Shown in pieces: positions 1 through 11,936 of a stretch of DNA of 64,000 nucleotides. The notes below the pieces were generated by a model, which saw only the letters and a list, made by a program, of their open reading frames with translations, was not told the DNA's origin and did not search any database. Positions within the stretch are counted from its first letter, which is position 1; every line of letters begins with the position of its first letter. Source of the stretch: Pleurodeles waltl (lineage: Eukaryota > Chordata > Amphibia > Caudata > Salamandridae); NCBI RefSeq assembly GCF_031143425.1, contig NC_090450.1, forward strand, positions 216,329,442-216,393,441. Direction: 5' to 3'. The translations under genes and the position numbers were made by a program.

Positions 1-128
1 TACTTATTTAAAAAAGTAGCCACGTTGCTGCAAGGGCTGCACAGTTAGCATACATCTTCACAAGGGCAGTTTCTCGCTCCTTCGTCTGTGAGCATGTGGA
101 GTGAATAATAGAGAGGAGGACATGGGGG

Positions 129-2319
129 TGTTAGACTTGACAGCCTTAGGGTGGTCACCCCTAAGTTTTTGTCTGCCTCCCTCCATTTTGTGGATACTGT
201 TTTTGCTGGTTTTAAGATTCTGTGCACTTTACCACTGCTAATCAGTGCTAAAGTGCATATGCTCTTTCCCCTTTAAACATGGTAACATTGGATCATACCC
301 AACTGGATTATTTAATTTACTTATAAATCCTTAGTAAAGTGCACTATATGTGCCCAGGGCCTGTAGATTAAATGTTACTAGTGGGCCTGCAGCACTGGTT
401 GTGCCACCCACTTAAGTAGCTCCATAACCTTGTCTCAGGCCTACCATTGCAAGGCTTTGTGTGCATTTTCACTGCTGATTCGACTTGGCATTTAAAAGTA
501 CTTGCCAAGCTTAAAACTCCCCTTTTTCTACATATATGTCACCCCTAAGGTATGCTCTAGGTAACCCATAGGGCACGGTGCTGTGTAGGCAAAAGGCAGG
601 ACATGTACCTATGTAGTTTACATGTCCTGGTAGTGTAAAACTCCTAAATTCATTTTTACACTACTGTGAGCCCTGCTCCCTTCATAGGCTAACAGATCTG
701 AAAGGAGTAGGGAGGTCATATTTAGTATGGCCAGAATGGTGATACAAAATCCTGCTGACTGGTGAAGTTGGATTTAATATTACTATTTTAGAAATGCCAC
801 TTTTAGAAAGTGAACATTTCTCTGCACTGAAATCCTTCTGTGCCTTACAATCCATGTCTGACTGGGTTTAGTTGACATCTACCTTGTGCATTCACTCAGA
901 CAACCCCAAACACAGGATGCTCACTCACACTTGCACACGTCTGCATACTGAATGGGTCTTCCTGGGCTGAGAGGGCGGAGGGCCTGACACTTACATGTAA
1001 AAGGACTGTAACCTGCCCTCACACTAAGGACTGCCGCACGCCCTACTGGGACCCTGGCAGACAGTTTTGAACTGAAAGGAGACATTGTGCACTTCTAAGC
1101 CACTCTTTGAAGTCTCCCCCACTTCAAAGGCACATTTGGGTATTTAAACAGGGCCTCTGCCCCTACCAACTCAGACACTTCCTGGAGAAGAGAACCTGAA
1201 CCAGAACTTGCATTCTGCCAAGAAGAACTGCCTGGCTGCCCAAAGGACTCACCTGTTTGCTTTCTGTGAAGGACTGCTGCCTTGCTGTTCCCCTGCTGCC
1301 TTGCTGCTCTCTGGCTGTGGTGAAGAAGTGCTCTCCAAGGGCTTGAATAGAGCTTGCCTCCTGTTCCCTGAAATCTCAGGATCAAAAAGACTTCATCTCT
1401 ACAAGAAGGACTCCTTGTGCAGCGAAAATGGATGCACAGCCTGCCAGAAACGACGCACAGCCCGCACCACGGTGAAAAATTCATAGCACGCCGAACCGGG
1501 ATGACGCAGCCCGACTTCGCAATGAGAAGATCGATGCAGCACCAGCATAGCGACCGGAAATTCAACGCACGGCCCACTGGATTGACGCACAGCCAAGCCA
1601 GAATGATGCAGCCCGACTTCCAGAGAGGAATCGACACAGCCTGCCGTGCAGTTGAAAGTTCCACGCAGCGCCCACCGGATCGATGCAGCCCCTATGACTT
1701 CGTAATCTCAGTGCCAGAAATTCCCGCAATGTCCCTGGGGCGTCCGATAACCCCGCAACCCGCAAAGGATCCACGACGAACACCGGAAATTGATGCACAG
1801 CCGTCTCTGCGTGAAAACTAAATGACGCTTCGCCGCGTGTGGCCGGAGAAATCGATGCACACCCCCTTTGTTTACACGCATCTCCTCCTTTGCGGTTCTT
1901 TGTGGAGTTTTTACATGCGAACCAGGTATTTTGTGCTTTGTGCATGAAAGAGACATTTATTGCGTTTTAAAGACTAAATACACTTTATATCAGTTTTACA
2001 GTGATATCTCAACATATACTTATTGCATTTTAATCATTTTGACCTGCATCTTATCAGATACATATTATGTATTTTTCTAAACACTGTGTGGTGTATTTTT
2101 GTGGTGCTATACTGTGTTATTGCATGAGTTATTGCATGATTTATTGCACAAATACTTTACACATTGCCTTCTAAGTTAAGCCTGACTACTCAGTGCCAAG
2201 CTACCAGAGAGTGAGCACAGGATAATTTGGATTGTGTGTGACTTACCCTGACTAGAGTGAGGGTACTTGCTTGGACAGGGAGTAACCTGACTGCCAAACA
2301 AAGACGCCATTTCTCTACA
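129..2319 (+). repeat. Solo LTR-like repeat, TGTT...TACA family
   Basis: The unit begins TGTTAGACTTGACAGCC and ends TTTCTCTACA. Five-base flanks are GGGGG on the left and GGGGC on the right, so a target duplication is only 4/5 matched. The same family recurs in sense at about 45.9-47.2 kb and in antisense at 42.2-44.05 kb and around ERV2 (28.1-28.66 plus 38.52-38.78 kb). Shared blocks include the start, the segment near 330-420 and the segment near 480-620. The 1,430-1,860 part has loosely repeated GATGCACAGCC-like motifs. No coding potential is convincing. An LTR identity is inferred from the TG...CA ends and from the solo occurrence of copies. Confidence 0.55.
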
Positions 2320-2869
2320 GGGGCTATGGCAGCAGTCTGAGAGCACAACTTTCTGGTGGATTAATGAAACATGTTGGCAGACTGTTGATGTTATGCTACA
2401 ATAGTGTTTACTACCCTGTATTTCTGTATTTCAGCATGATGTGCTGCCGGATCTGCCCGCTTTGCAGAGCTCCACAGAATCTCACAGAGTTTTCATTTAA
2501 CTCCGTGGAATTCCATGGAGTGAAACTCCGTGAGTTCATCCCACCACTATTATTGATGATTATCACCTCTATTTCCAGAGAAAGCTTTTGGGCTTGCCTA
2601 TGCGCTGTATCAATCCTCTCCCCGCGTTTTCAATTCTAATTTAATTACCCCCATTGCACTGGTCAAATAATTAGCAATAGATGACTTCAGAACCAAGTGG
2701 TCGCATCCTTATCTTTTAGAGAGGATGGCCTTCCTTTTCCCCATATCACACAAAAGCCTACAGAACTGTTTAGTCAAGGTAGGGCCTACATTATGTTCAA
2801 TTGAGAAGGCCCGGGTTGTCTTGCTCTGAGGTCAAGAGCCAAAAGGGGTGGCCCAGCCCAGTCTCTTGT
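2320..2869. other. No recognisable feature
   Basis: I see no gene, long repeat or RNA gene here. Short ORFs lack family signatures. Confidence 0.4.
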
Positions 2870-3325
2870 GGCCAATGATAGGCGAAGACGGGCCCGCTTT
2901 GGCAAGGTTTTCACCCAGGCACGCATGCATCGTGCATCCCATGCTGCAGGAGAAAAGGAGTTGTTATGAGATCCACCTTGGTGTGAAACATAACAAGGGA
3001 AGCCTCCCTGCTGCTAGGTGCACTGGTCCCTGACATCAATGGCCCGCACAAGCCAAAGTTCCGACCCATGATGAGGGAGAGGTGCAGGGGTTATGAGCTC
3101 CTTCCTGGAGTGAAACAAAACAAGGGCAGCCTCCCTGCACTAGGTGTGCTGGTCCCTGAAGTCCACAGCCCCCGCCGAGCCAAAGTTCTGACCTCCACTG
3201 TGGCAGAGATGCAGAGGTATAAGTGCCTTGCTGGCGCAAAATGTAACAAGGGCGGCCCCCCAGCCACTAGGTATACTGGTCCCTGAAGTCTGTGGCCCCA
3301 GTCGAGCCAAAGTTCTAACCCACAT
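2870..3325. repeat. Tandem repeat, period ~126 bp, about 3.5 copies
   Basis: The phrase ACAAGGG followed by a CC-rich stretch, ACTAGGT and CTGGTCCCTGA recurs near 2993, 3119 and 3246, a spacing of 126-127 bp. Each unit also contains GAGCCAAAGTTC or a close variant. Units are diverged by substitutions and small indels. Short ORFs crossing it are products of the repeat and are not genes. Confidence 0.75.
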
Positions 3326-4899
3326 CTACAGAAGGTAAACAATTTTAACTATTTAAGGAGCATGTCTTTCTTGTAATGCTCTTCTAACTGCTAGATCACA
3401 GCAACTTTGCAAGAACATTGAGACCATATTTATATTTGCACAGAAATTAAAGTACAAACCTATTGAGGAGATAATAAACTGATATAAAAGTAAATTCATT
3501 TCAGCAGGATTATATGGTGTGGGTTTGAGTGGCTACTATAATGCAACAGATAGAAAATTGTTTTACTCACAGACTTCTCACAGTTCCCAAAGGCACTGCC
3601 ACGTTCATTTGCCATGAGGAACTAGAATTGCCTTATGTGGAGGCTCTGATCAGGCAAGCCCCACATATATTGTATTTGGGGGAATCCAGAGGCAGCTCTG
3701 ATCATAAGTTGCCTTTTTGATTGTTTATCCCTGCATAAGGTTAATCTAATCCCTTGGTTCTCATATCTGAAGAAAACTTTTGAGATACTGGGTCTTACAG
3801 ATGTGTAGATTAATCCACAAAAGATCACTCATAACTAAAGAGGTACAGACACAGCATTACCTTGAGCATTATAAGGGAGCAGGGTTGGTGAAGCCCCAGG
3901 ACCTGGTGACAGTAAGGAGATGCTCACTGGTATCAACCAAAGCAGAAGTCATTTTATATTGTTCTGCTCATTATACCCAGCACCTTGCTCCTCCTTCCTG
4001 GCCCCGGTCTTGTGCAGGTCAAATTTCAGACAGCATCAGAAGGGATTAGTATTTTCACAGCAACTTTACACAATAGACATTTGTTATTCAGTGTTACATT
4101 TTATTAAGAAGGCCCTTGTAACCAGGAAACAAGTTAAAGAGTTATATATTTAATCTTATTCAATTACCTTGCCAGTACATGAATTAGATGGTTTTATTTC
4201 TAATGATTCGCTTGGAAAAATGTTTCCTAATTTTTTGTATTCAGCTCATTTTATGTGTAGTGTATTCTATGACTCTTATGGCATTCGCCAAATAACGATT
4301 TAAACTGATAGAACTGTTATAGCAGATAAGTTCCTAAAAGAGTATTAGAAAATCCTATTAGCGATTCCAGTGAGGCAGAACAGGATGGAAGCTTCCTGAA
4401 CAGCTTTTCCAATTAGGTGTAACAGGGCACTACCACTGTTCAAGCAGAGGTAGAGAAGGGCATGTCAAGTGTCCATGGAATTTATCATGCCATCAAGACT
4501 ATGCCTTATTGCAGGATTACTGAAGCAGCCTTAGTGTGTAGCAAGGAGAGTCTTCTGACAGGACAGAGCTTAGATTGCTGACTTGTTGAAAAGCTGAAAG
4601 ACGGATTTTACCTTTGCCTCTGGAAAGCGGTACGAGGACACCTTTGAGATGAGGAGAGCAGAGGTGCAGAATGTGCTACACAATTTTAAGTAAGATTCCT
4701 CTAAATACATAGAAATAGTGAAAGGCGTGAAATGTGGTCTGGACAGCAGTGGTGCTGTGCCCCTTCACTCCTCTCCACACAGAGCCTCGCCAACAGTTCT
4801 AAATGATATACAGAGAAAGGTACAAAAGATATCCAACTCTACGTAAGCAAATGATGGAAATGCTGGCAGGACTGCCATGTTCATTTGTAAAGTTTGAGG
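3326..4899. other. No recognisable feature
   Basis: AT-rich sequence with only short ORFs (up to 89 codons) and no domain that I recognise. It may be old repeat remnants or unique intergenic DNA. Confidence 0.4.
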
Positions 4900-5511
4900 G
4901 GCATATTTATGAGAGGCTTGCAACACTGTTAAGTCACTTGCAATGATGTAATATCAGCACAGATCTTTCAACCATATCTATGAGGCCACACAAAGCCACT
5001 TTGCATGGCTTTGAATGGCCTCATAGATATAGAGTATGGCAAGGCAGCGCAAATCACTGCATGGCCTTACTCTGTATTAGGGAGGCATTCCATTGGCATT
5101 CTGGAGGGTGTTCCCAAACAACACTTAAGGATTTTGATGCTTCTTCAGATTTAGAAAGCCATGTAAACCTGAGGATGCATCAAAACCTTATGCCTCCCGA
5201 GGGGAGGCATAACAATGATAAATATCTTTATTTCTCCTCGTTTTTCCTCTTTCTAAGTTTTCTGCAGAATGCAGCACACATAAAAAGAGGAAAAAACTTT
5301 GCATGCAATGCAGCCACCTTTGAAACAAGGTGAAAATGGTGCCTGCATTAGTGCAGGGCTACCAAAATGGCACCAGTGCAGTGGGAAAGGACAGGAATGC
5401 GCCATATTGCATAGATATGGCTCATTCCTGCCCTATACCTCTTGACTCAGGGCAGCGCAGCAAGGTGACTTGCTGCTCTGCCCTGCACCAAATGCCCAGA
5501 AATCTGGGCCT
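4900..5511. mobile_element. Non-autonomous DNA element (GGGCATATTTAT-type ends)
   Basis: The left end GGGGCATATTTATGAGAG and the right end, which read in reverse begins TTAGGCCCAGATTT, are imperfect inverted ends. Inside there is a palindromic segment near 4970-5035 in which CATATCTATGAGGCC is answered by GGCCTCATAGATAT. A relative lies at about 27.0-27.64 kb with the same order of landmarks: an early palindrome on GGCC, a GAGGAGAAA-like tract, GCAGCACACAT with AAAGAGGAAAA, and GCACAGCAAAGCAAGGTGG-like text. There is no ORF of transposase type. The boundaries are approximate. Confidence 0.5.
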
Positions 5512-6280
5512 AAATACTGGATTAATTGGGTATCCCTCATTATTTAAGCTAACATGGGAAAACAATAATGGATGCGGTGAGTTGAATGTGTCTATTCCTC
5601 TTTGTACAGAATACTCACCGGAACACTTACATAGTGACACATGTAGCTGGTCAACATAAATTAAGGTTAACCCCAATGATCCAGTGCTGTAAGGGTTAAT
5701 ATGGGGCATACCCAAGTTACTTTTAAGCTGAGTTTGCCTGCTACTATAGCATTGAATCAAGAAACGTATTCTGTATCCATTAAAAATAACATAGACTGCA
5801 ATGATGATAATACCACAAAAGTGCCAGTACAAAAGGCCACAGGGTCTCACTATTCTGCTATAGTCGTGTTTCTTTATAATTTGTTGCACTTCATACAGAT
5901 GTTGTTACTGGGAGAGCCTTGCCTTGCATAGAAGCGCTGTACTGCCCTGGCAAAAACTGTGTTTAGATTCAGTAATTGGTGTTCAGTTAGAAAGAATTGT
6001 GCAGAACTGATAATAAAATCCCAAATTAGTTGATGTGCAGAGTGGCTTTTATTTGCATTAACTATTGTAAAAAATGGTTGGAACCAAAACCTTTCTCTTC
6101 TCATTGCTTCCTTGCCTGGAGCATTCTTAAGGCTGTTTGAATAATAAGTATGTCTGTGGTATCTGACTTGAATATGGTGGCCTACCTATCGACTGACAGA
6201 TACATTGTGTTCTAAACATATCTCCTTATTAGGATTCACTATAGAAAATCTGCATTCAGTGGAACCTTTTTTGTAAATAT
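5512..6280. other. No recognisable feature
   Basis: Short ORFs at 5330-5659 and 5701-5931 do not resemble a known family. The first begins inside the upstream repeat. I see no splice-flanked exon that I would defend. Confidence 0.35.
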
Positions 6281-6283
6281 TTA

Positions 6284-6438
6284 GGCCCATATTTATACTT
6301 TTTTATCACCGCATTTGCATCGTTTATTTTTGCAAAAGCAGCACAAACTTACAAAATATAATTGTATTTTGTAAGTTTGCGTGACTTTTGCGTAAAAAAG
6401 CATCACAAATGCGGGATAAAAAAGTATAAATATTGGCC
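6284..6438. mobile_element. 155-bp palindromic MITE, Harbinger-like, TSD TTA
   Basis: The left end GGCCCATATTTATACTTTTT is matched in reverse complement by the right end, which reads AAAAAGTATAAATATTGGCC. The arms continue inward through a TTATC...CGCATTTG segment, with a second inner pair built on CTTACAAAATA and TATTTTGTAAG. TTA flanks both sides (6281-6283 and 6439-6441), the 3-bp target typical of PIF/Harbinger elements. It has no coding capacity. Confidence 0.8.
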
Positions 6439-6441
6439 TTA

Positions 6442-7007
6442 GTGCATAATATTCCTGTCAGAGAATAAGTGTGCTATTAACATGTTGACATACATATACC
6501 TCTGTATCTAAACGTCGTTTCTGAAGTTTAATATGCTTGTTTAGTCCCTATTGCTAAGTGCACTGTGTATGTTCAACTAGTCTTACAAGGCCTTGCACTG
6601 TTCTTTGGACAGGACAAGACGGGAAACGAAAAGCAGCGCTGGCAAAAATGTTCAAACCAGCTGCTCTCCTGTCCCCCTCACTCTCGCCTGACAACCCCCA
6701 ATTCCCACCCCTGTGTCTACTGTAATTACTGGCGGAAGGTGGAGAAAGTGGCTTAAGCACCAGTAGCCACCCCCTGCCCTTAAAACCGGCCCGAAAAGGC
6801 TCCAGCCCATCATGGATATGCTGGAAAACAAGGGCATTTCGGGCATATCTTTGCAACAGGAATTCAATCCCTGAATAAATTCTGCTTATGGCTGTACACC
6901 ACAACAGAACCTACTGTGCCTATGTGTTTGGCCGACCCATGCAGCCAGCCAATCATACATGCGCACTGAGGGGAGTGTACAGTGCACCCCCGTTGCCCCG
7001 CCCCTTT
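6442..7007. other. Unclassified, no gene
   Basis: Moderately GC-rich sequence with short overlapping ORFs on both strands (longest 116 codons, minus) and no domain that I recognise. Possibly an old repeat next to the GC-rich block that follows. Confidence 0.35.
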
Positions 7008-7054
7008 AACAAATGAAACAATAATAGACATGTTTTATTATTGTTTCATTTGTT
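7008..7054. repeat. Perfect 19-bp inverted repeat with 9-nt loop
   Basis: Left arm 7008-7026 reads AACAAATGAAACAATAATA and the right arm 7036-7054 is its exact reverse complement. The loop is GACATGTTT. It marks the left side of the GC-rich repeat block. Confidence 0.85.
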
Positions 7055-7073
7055 TACCTCTTCTGTGCCGGGG

Positions 7074-7133
7074 ATGTAATGGTTACGTCCCGCGGCACAG
7101 TGCTCCTGTGCCGAGGACGTAACCATTACGTCC
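7074..7133. repeat. Inverted repeat around GTTACGTCC
   Basis: GTAATGGTTACGTCC followed by CGGCACAG is answered, after a 5-nt spacer, by CTGTGCCG and GGACGTAACCATTAC. The two arms can form a long near-perfect stem of about 25 bp interrupted at one position. It is part of the GC-rich repeat block. Confidence 0.7.
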
Positions 7134-7529
7134 CAGCACTGGAGCTTGGAGGGAGCGCTAGCGCTCCCTCCGTGGGCTTCCCCCACTCCCACCCTTGGCA
7201 GGGCTGGAGGGTGAATCGCTTCCCCTTCCACCCCTGGGCCCCCCAAACCCCCCACCATGATGTCTAATGATGTCAGCACGTGATCGCGTGCTGACCTCAT
7301 CAGAGGTCACCTCCCATTGCGCTGGAAGCATGTTTCCAGTGCAATGGGGAAGAGAAATGCTCAGCATTTCTCTTCCGCTCGGGAGGAGGGGGCAGGCAGA
7401 GGCATGAAAGGAAAGGAAAGGCTTTTCCTTTCATGTCTCTGCATTCATTTCTGCTGCCCGATCGTGATGCGTTCGGGCAGCAGAAATGCCCACTAGACAC
7501 AAGGGAATTGACTTTTTCACAGTACGCAT

Positions 7530-8240
7530 AAGGGGAGCGACCCCTTGGGCAAGGGCTGCTCCCCAGGGTGCAAAATTATTTTTAGGCCATTTCTTCCCCC
7601 CAGGGGGAGTTTGGCCTCATATAACAAGGCCGATCTGCCCCCAGGGGTGGCAGAAACCCCCTAGACACCAGGGATAATTTTTTTTCTTTTTATATGTGGG
7701 GAGCGACCCCTTAAGCAAGGGTCGCTCCCCGGGGAGCCAAATCCTGTTTAGGCTATTTCTGACCCATCTAGGGGCAGATCGGCCTAATATAATAAGGCCG
7801 ATCTGCCCCCGGTGAGGGGCAGAAACCTCTAGACACCAGGGATATAGATATATATTTTTTACTTTATGTTTTTATGTATGGGGAGAGACCCCTTAGGCAA
7901 GGGTCGCTCCCCTGCGGGGAAAAATGTATTTAGCCCATTTTTGCCCCCCTTGGGGGCAGATCAGCCTATTTTTATTAGGCCAATCTGCCCCCAAGGGGGA
8001 AAAAACTACTAGACACAGGGAAGTTTTTGTTTTGTTTTAATACTTGCGCATAAGGGGAGCGGCCCCACGGGAAAGGGCCCCTCCCCAGGAGGGCAAAATA
8101 CTTTTAGGTCTTTTCTGTCCCCCCAGGGGGCAGATTGGCCTACTATAATTAGGCTGATCTGGCCCGGGGGGGGGGGGGGCAGAAACCCCTAGACACCAGT
8201 GATATTTCTTTTGTTTACTTTATATTTTTATGCATGGGGA
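7530..8240. repeat. Tandem array, ~175-bp units, 4 copies, with internal hairpins
   Basis: Units start with a GGGGAGCGACCCCTT-like phrase at about 7533, 7698, 7879, 8054 and (truncated) 8236. Each contains two inverted repeats: GGGGAGCGACCCC with GGGTCGCTCCCC, and GGGGGCAGATCGGCC with GGCCGATCTGCCCCC. Each ends with the phrase AGACACCAGGGATA or a variant. Between units lie AT-rich spacers. This is a minisatellite-like array and is non-coding. Confidence 0.75.
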
Positions 8241-9034
8241 GCAACCCCTCAGATTCCAGAACTTTCTGTCACTGAAATGTGAGGAAAAGTGTTTTTTTGG
8301 CCAGATTTTGAGGTTTGCAAGGATTCTGGGTAACAGAACCTGGTGAGAGCCCCACAAGTCACCCCATCTTGGATTCCCAAAGGTGTCTAGTTTTAAAAAA
8401 TGTGCAGTTTTGGTAGGTTTCCCTAGGTGCGGGCTGAGCTAGAGGCCAAAATCCACATCTAGGAACTTTGTAAAAAACAGCTCTGTTTTCTTTGGAAAAA
8501 TGTGATGTGTCCACGTTGTGTTTTGGGGCATTTCCTGTCATGGGCGCTAGGTGTACCCACAAAAGTGAGGTACCATTTTTATCGGGAGACTTGGGGGAAC
8601 GCTGGGTAGAAGGAAATTTGTGGCTCCCCATCTTGGATTCCCCTAGGTGTCTAGTTTTCAAAACTGCGCATGTTTGGTAGGTTTCTCTAGGTGCCGTCTG
8701 AGCTGGAGGACAAAATCTACAGCTAGGTACTTTGCAAAAAACACATTAGATTTTAATGTAAAAATGTGATGTGTCCATGTTGCGTTGCCTGTCACAAACA
8801 TTAGGCCTACACACGCAACTGAGGTACCATTTTTTTCGGGAGACTTGGTGGAACACAGAATAGCAAAACAAGTGTTATTGCCCCTTGTCTTTCTCTACAT
8901 TTTTTCCTTCCAAATGTAAGAAAGTTTGTAAAAAAGACGTACATTTGAGAAATACCCTGTAATTCACATGCTAGTATGGGCACCCAAGAATTAGGAGATG
9001 TGAAAATAACCACTGCTTCTTAACACCTTATCTT

Positions 9035-10302
9035 TTTTTTTTTTTTGGTCCTCATAATTATCACCCTTGCTTTGGAAGAGAGAAGAATAGTTCCGAACGA
9101 GGGAAACGTAACCCTTAGGACATCCCGTTTGGTCTACGTATTATTATTCTCCCAATCGTATGCCATCAACCAGGATATACTATTTTCCATGAAACCTAGT
9201 CTTAAACCAAAGCATCACCCAATATTGGGTAAGGGGAGTACTAATCATTGGACTAAGTTTGCACAAGGCGGAGACCAGACAGCAAAACAGTAATATACAA
9301 AAAAAAAAAAAAAAGGGAAAGAAAAGAGAGAAAGGGAAGTAATGAACTATTGGTAGACATTTTCCCAATTCATCCAGAAGTTATCCCTTCTAGAAAGGGG
9401 ACCTCGTTGTTCCATTATACACATTCGATTTACAGATATTTGCCAATCCTTAGAGCGGGGGGGAAAGGGGTCAACCCATTTACGACAAATTTCTCGCCTA
9501 GCCAAGAGTATTAATACAAACAACAAATGCTCCTGATGTGTTGACAGTTTTTGATAATTCATACCCTGTTCGCTGACCCCAAACACCACCATAGAGAGAT
9601 CCAATTTTACTTTCACATTAAATATTATCTTTAGAGTGTTTCCTATCTCCTCCCAATATTCCCACAACTTTGAACATTGCCAAAACATGTGTATATCGTT
9701 TGCCTTATCGTCACCACACCTCGGACAGTTTTTCTGAGTTTTCACAATAGCTGTTAATCTAGCCGGCGTCCAGTAAACCCTATGAAGTGTGAACAAGTGG
9801 TTTTTCTTCAACTCTGCCGGGCTGGTCGTGAACCACAATTCTGAGCAGGACCTATACCATAAAGATTTCACATCTAGAGTTGGAAAAATCCCCCCCCACT
9901 TCAACAAGGGAAGGGATATCCCATCCCTTGTTGCTTCCAACAGAGCATGGTACCACATAGCGACTTCTTTATTAATGATTTTCTGGTTTAATTTTCCTTC
10001 CCATATATTCCTTCCTATTTCTCCTGTTTGTTGCGATTTAACCCAACTAGCTATCTGAAGATACTTGAATTTGGAGACTGTCCCTCCAGTCCCTTCATAA
10101 AGTGTCGACCAGCTTAACAGTTCTGGTCCTTCCATTATCTGGCCCCATCTTACAATCCCACTCACTCTCAAAGGAATTGATAATTTATCAGTAAGGCATT
10201 CAGGAGTACCAGGTGAATCCCAAATGGGGGCAGAGCTGCAAAAATAGGGTATCTCTAGCGCTTTCCGAAAGTACATCCAAATGTTGCATGCATGCCTGAA
10301 TG
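9035..10302 (-). mobile_element. 5'-truncated L1-like LINE insertion with 17-bp TSD
   Basis: The direct repeat TCTTAACACCTTATCTT occurs at 9018-9034 and again at 10303-10319, exactly bounding the segment. On the minus strand the segment ends in a poly(A) run (poly(T) on plus at about 9035-9046), as expected for target-primed reverse transcription. The coding part is the C-terminal end of ORF2 (9347-10276). The rest of the element was lost by 5' truncation. It inserted into the unclassified GC-rich repeat. Confidence 0.85.
9347..10276 (-). pseudogene. ORF2 C-terminal fragment of an L1-clade non-LTR retrotransposon
   Basis: An open stretch of 309 codons with no internal stop. It lacks endonuclease and reverse transcriptase and begins after the RT domain. 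Near the middle is a cysteine/histidine motif (CPRCG, then HMFWQC, then WEYWEEI a few residues on) typical of the conserved C-terminal region of L1 and Tx1-like ORF2 proteins of fish and amphibians. An arginine/tryptophan-rich tail with RREICRKW follows. The 5' end of the reading frame runs to the truncation at 10302, so the apparent Met at 10276 is not a natural start. The intact frame suggests a fairly recent insertion. Family assignment is by pattern only. Confidence 0.7.
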
Positions 10303-11215
10303 TCTTAACACCTTATCTTGTGCCCATTTTGGAAATACAAATGATTTCTTGGTACCTATTTTTCACTCTTTATATTTCAGCAAATGAATTGCTGTATACC
10401 AGGTAAAGATTTAAAACCCATTGCAAGGTGCAGCTCATTTATCGGCTCTGGGTACCTAGGGATCTTAAAGAACCTACAAGCCCTATATATCCCTGCAACC
10501 AGAAGAGTCCAGCAGACATAACAGTATATTGCTCTAAAAAATCTGACATCGCAGGAAAAAGTTACAGAGTAAAACATGGAGAAATATGGCTGTTTTTTTT
10601 TACCTCAATTTCAATATGTTTTTATCTCAGCTGTTATTTTCCATAGGAAAATCTTGTAGGACCTACACAAATGACCCATTGCTGAACTCAGAAGTTTGTT
10701 TATTTTTCAAAAAAGGTTACCTTTCTGGGATCCAGCATTGTTTTTTTACACCCATTTCGGTCACTAACTGGAAGGAGGCTGATAGTACAAAAAATAGTAA
10801 AAATGGGTTATGTCCCAGTAAAATGCCAAAATTGTGTTGAAAAATGTGGTTTTCTGATTCAAGTCTGCCTGTTCCTGGAAGCTGGGAAGATGGTGATTTT
10901 AGCACTGCAGACCCTTTGTTGATGCCATTTTCAGGGAACAAACCACAATCTTTCTTCTGCAGCCCTTTATTCCCAATTTTTGAAAAAAACTATTTTTTTG
11001 CTGTATTTTGGCTAATTTCTTGGTCTCCTCCAGGGGAACCCACAAACTAGGTTCCCCTAGAATCCCTAGGATGGTGGGAAAAAAAGGACACAAATTTGGC
11101 GTGGATAGCTTATGTGGGCAAAAAGTTATGAGGGCCTAAGCATGAACTGCCCCAAATAGCCAAAAAAGGCGAGGCACAGGAGGGGAAAGGCCTGGCAGCG
11201 AAGGGGCTAAAGGTT

Positions 11216-11936
11216 TATGCAGCTTCTGCTGTTGGCGGGGGTGGGCAGGTTATGCTCCTCCACCATAACGGCAGAGCCGCCTCAGGATTTATGGCTGTCA
11301 AAGGAACATTCTGTTGTGATGTTCTGTGGTGTCCTTAGAATTACTGTCCTGGTGAATGTACCAGACCTGTTACAGACTAGATTTTAACTGCAAAAAATGT
11401 TTGTGATATAAAAAAATGTGAAACGACCATGCCTTGAATCTCATATTTTCAATCTTGTGAAAGTATGGGTGAATTTTTATTTATTTTGATTTCTGTGAAT
11501 GTAACTAACCTTTAGTTGGGACAAGCGCCACTCATGCCAGATCTAGTATTACCATTGTGTGGTGTGTTTTCATTGGTGTCACTGGGTCTATGGTAGAAGC
11601 ATCTCTGTGTTTTGTCATTTCATGTAATACAAAGCTCAGACCAACACTTGGAACATACATGTGTAATTCGTGTTTCACGCTCTATGAAGAGATATGTTAC
11701 TGAGTTCTGCGGCCACTAGTACTGCTCTCTCTTGGTCAGTTTGAATGGCAGTGTGTTGATGATGGTGATTAACAGAAATTAACTGAAATGAAAAGGGTGG
11801 GAAAGTGGCTAGAGACTTACCAGATCTGCTACAATGCTCACTTTCAAATGTTTCAGAGGGAAGCAGTGGCCATTGGCTAATTTTAGAGTGGTATTAACTG
11901 ATATCAGATGTTAACAGAGACAGCAATAACTACATA
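11216..11936. other. No recognisable feature
   Basis: AT-rich intergenic sequence. No ORF, RNA gene or repeat was identified. It ends at the target duplication of the next solo LTR. Confidence 0.4.

Larger units (their letters stand above)
7000..11215. repeat. GC-rich unclassified composite repeat, interrupted
   Basis: A block with hairpins (7.0-7.13 kb), ~175-bp tandem units (7.53-8.24 kb) and a second internal duplication about 270 bp apart. The latter is the phrase CCCCATCTTGGATTCCC then GGTGTCTAGTTTT, near 8350 and again near 8625. It is broken by an L1-like insertion at 9035-10302 and resumes to about 11.2 kb. Removing the insertion and one copy of its 17-bp target duplication makes the flanks contiguous, so the two parts are one repeat. 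I do not recognise the family. Outer edges are approximate. Confidence 0.5.

Noticed and set aside
1095..1956. Overlapping ORFs of 82-189 codons in the first LTR-like repeat
   Set aside because: They are not kept between the repeat copies and have no domain; they follow from the motif-rich GC segment.
5330..5931. Two ORFs near 5.3-5.9 kb as exons of a glycoprotein-like gene
   Set aside because: The first starts in a repeat, neither has splice context that I can support, and no family is recognisable.
7530..8240. CRISPR-like array from regularly spaced repeats
   Set aside because: Units of ~175 bp repeat in full, spacers are not unique, and the context is vertebrate repeat DNA.
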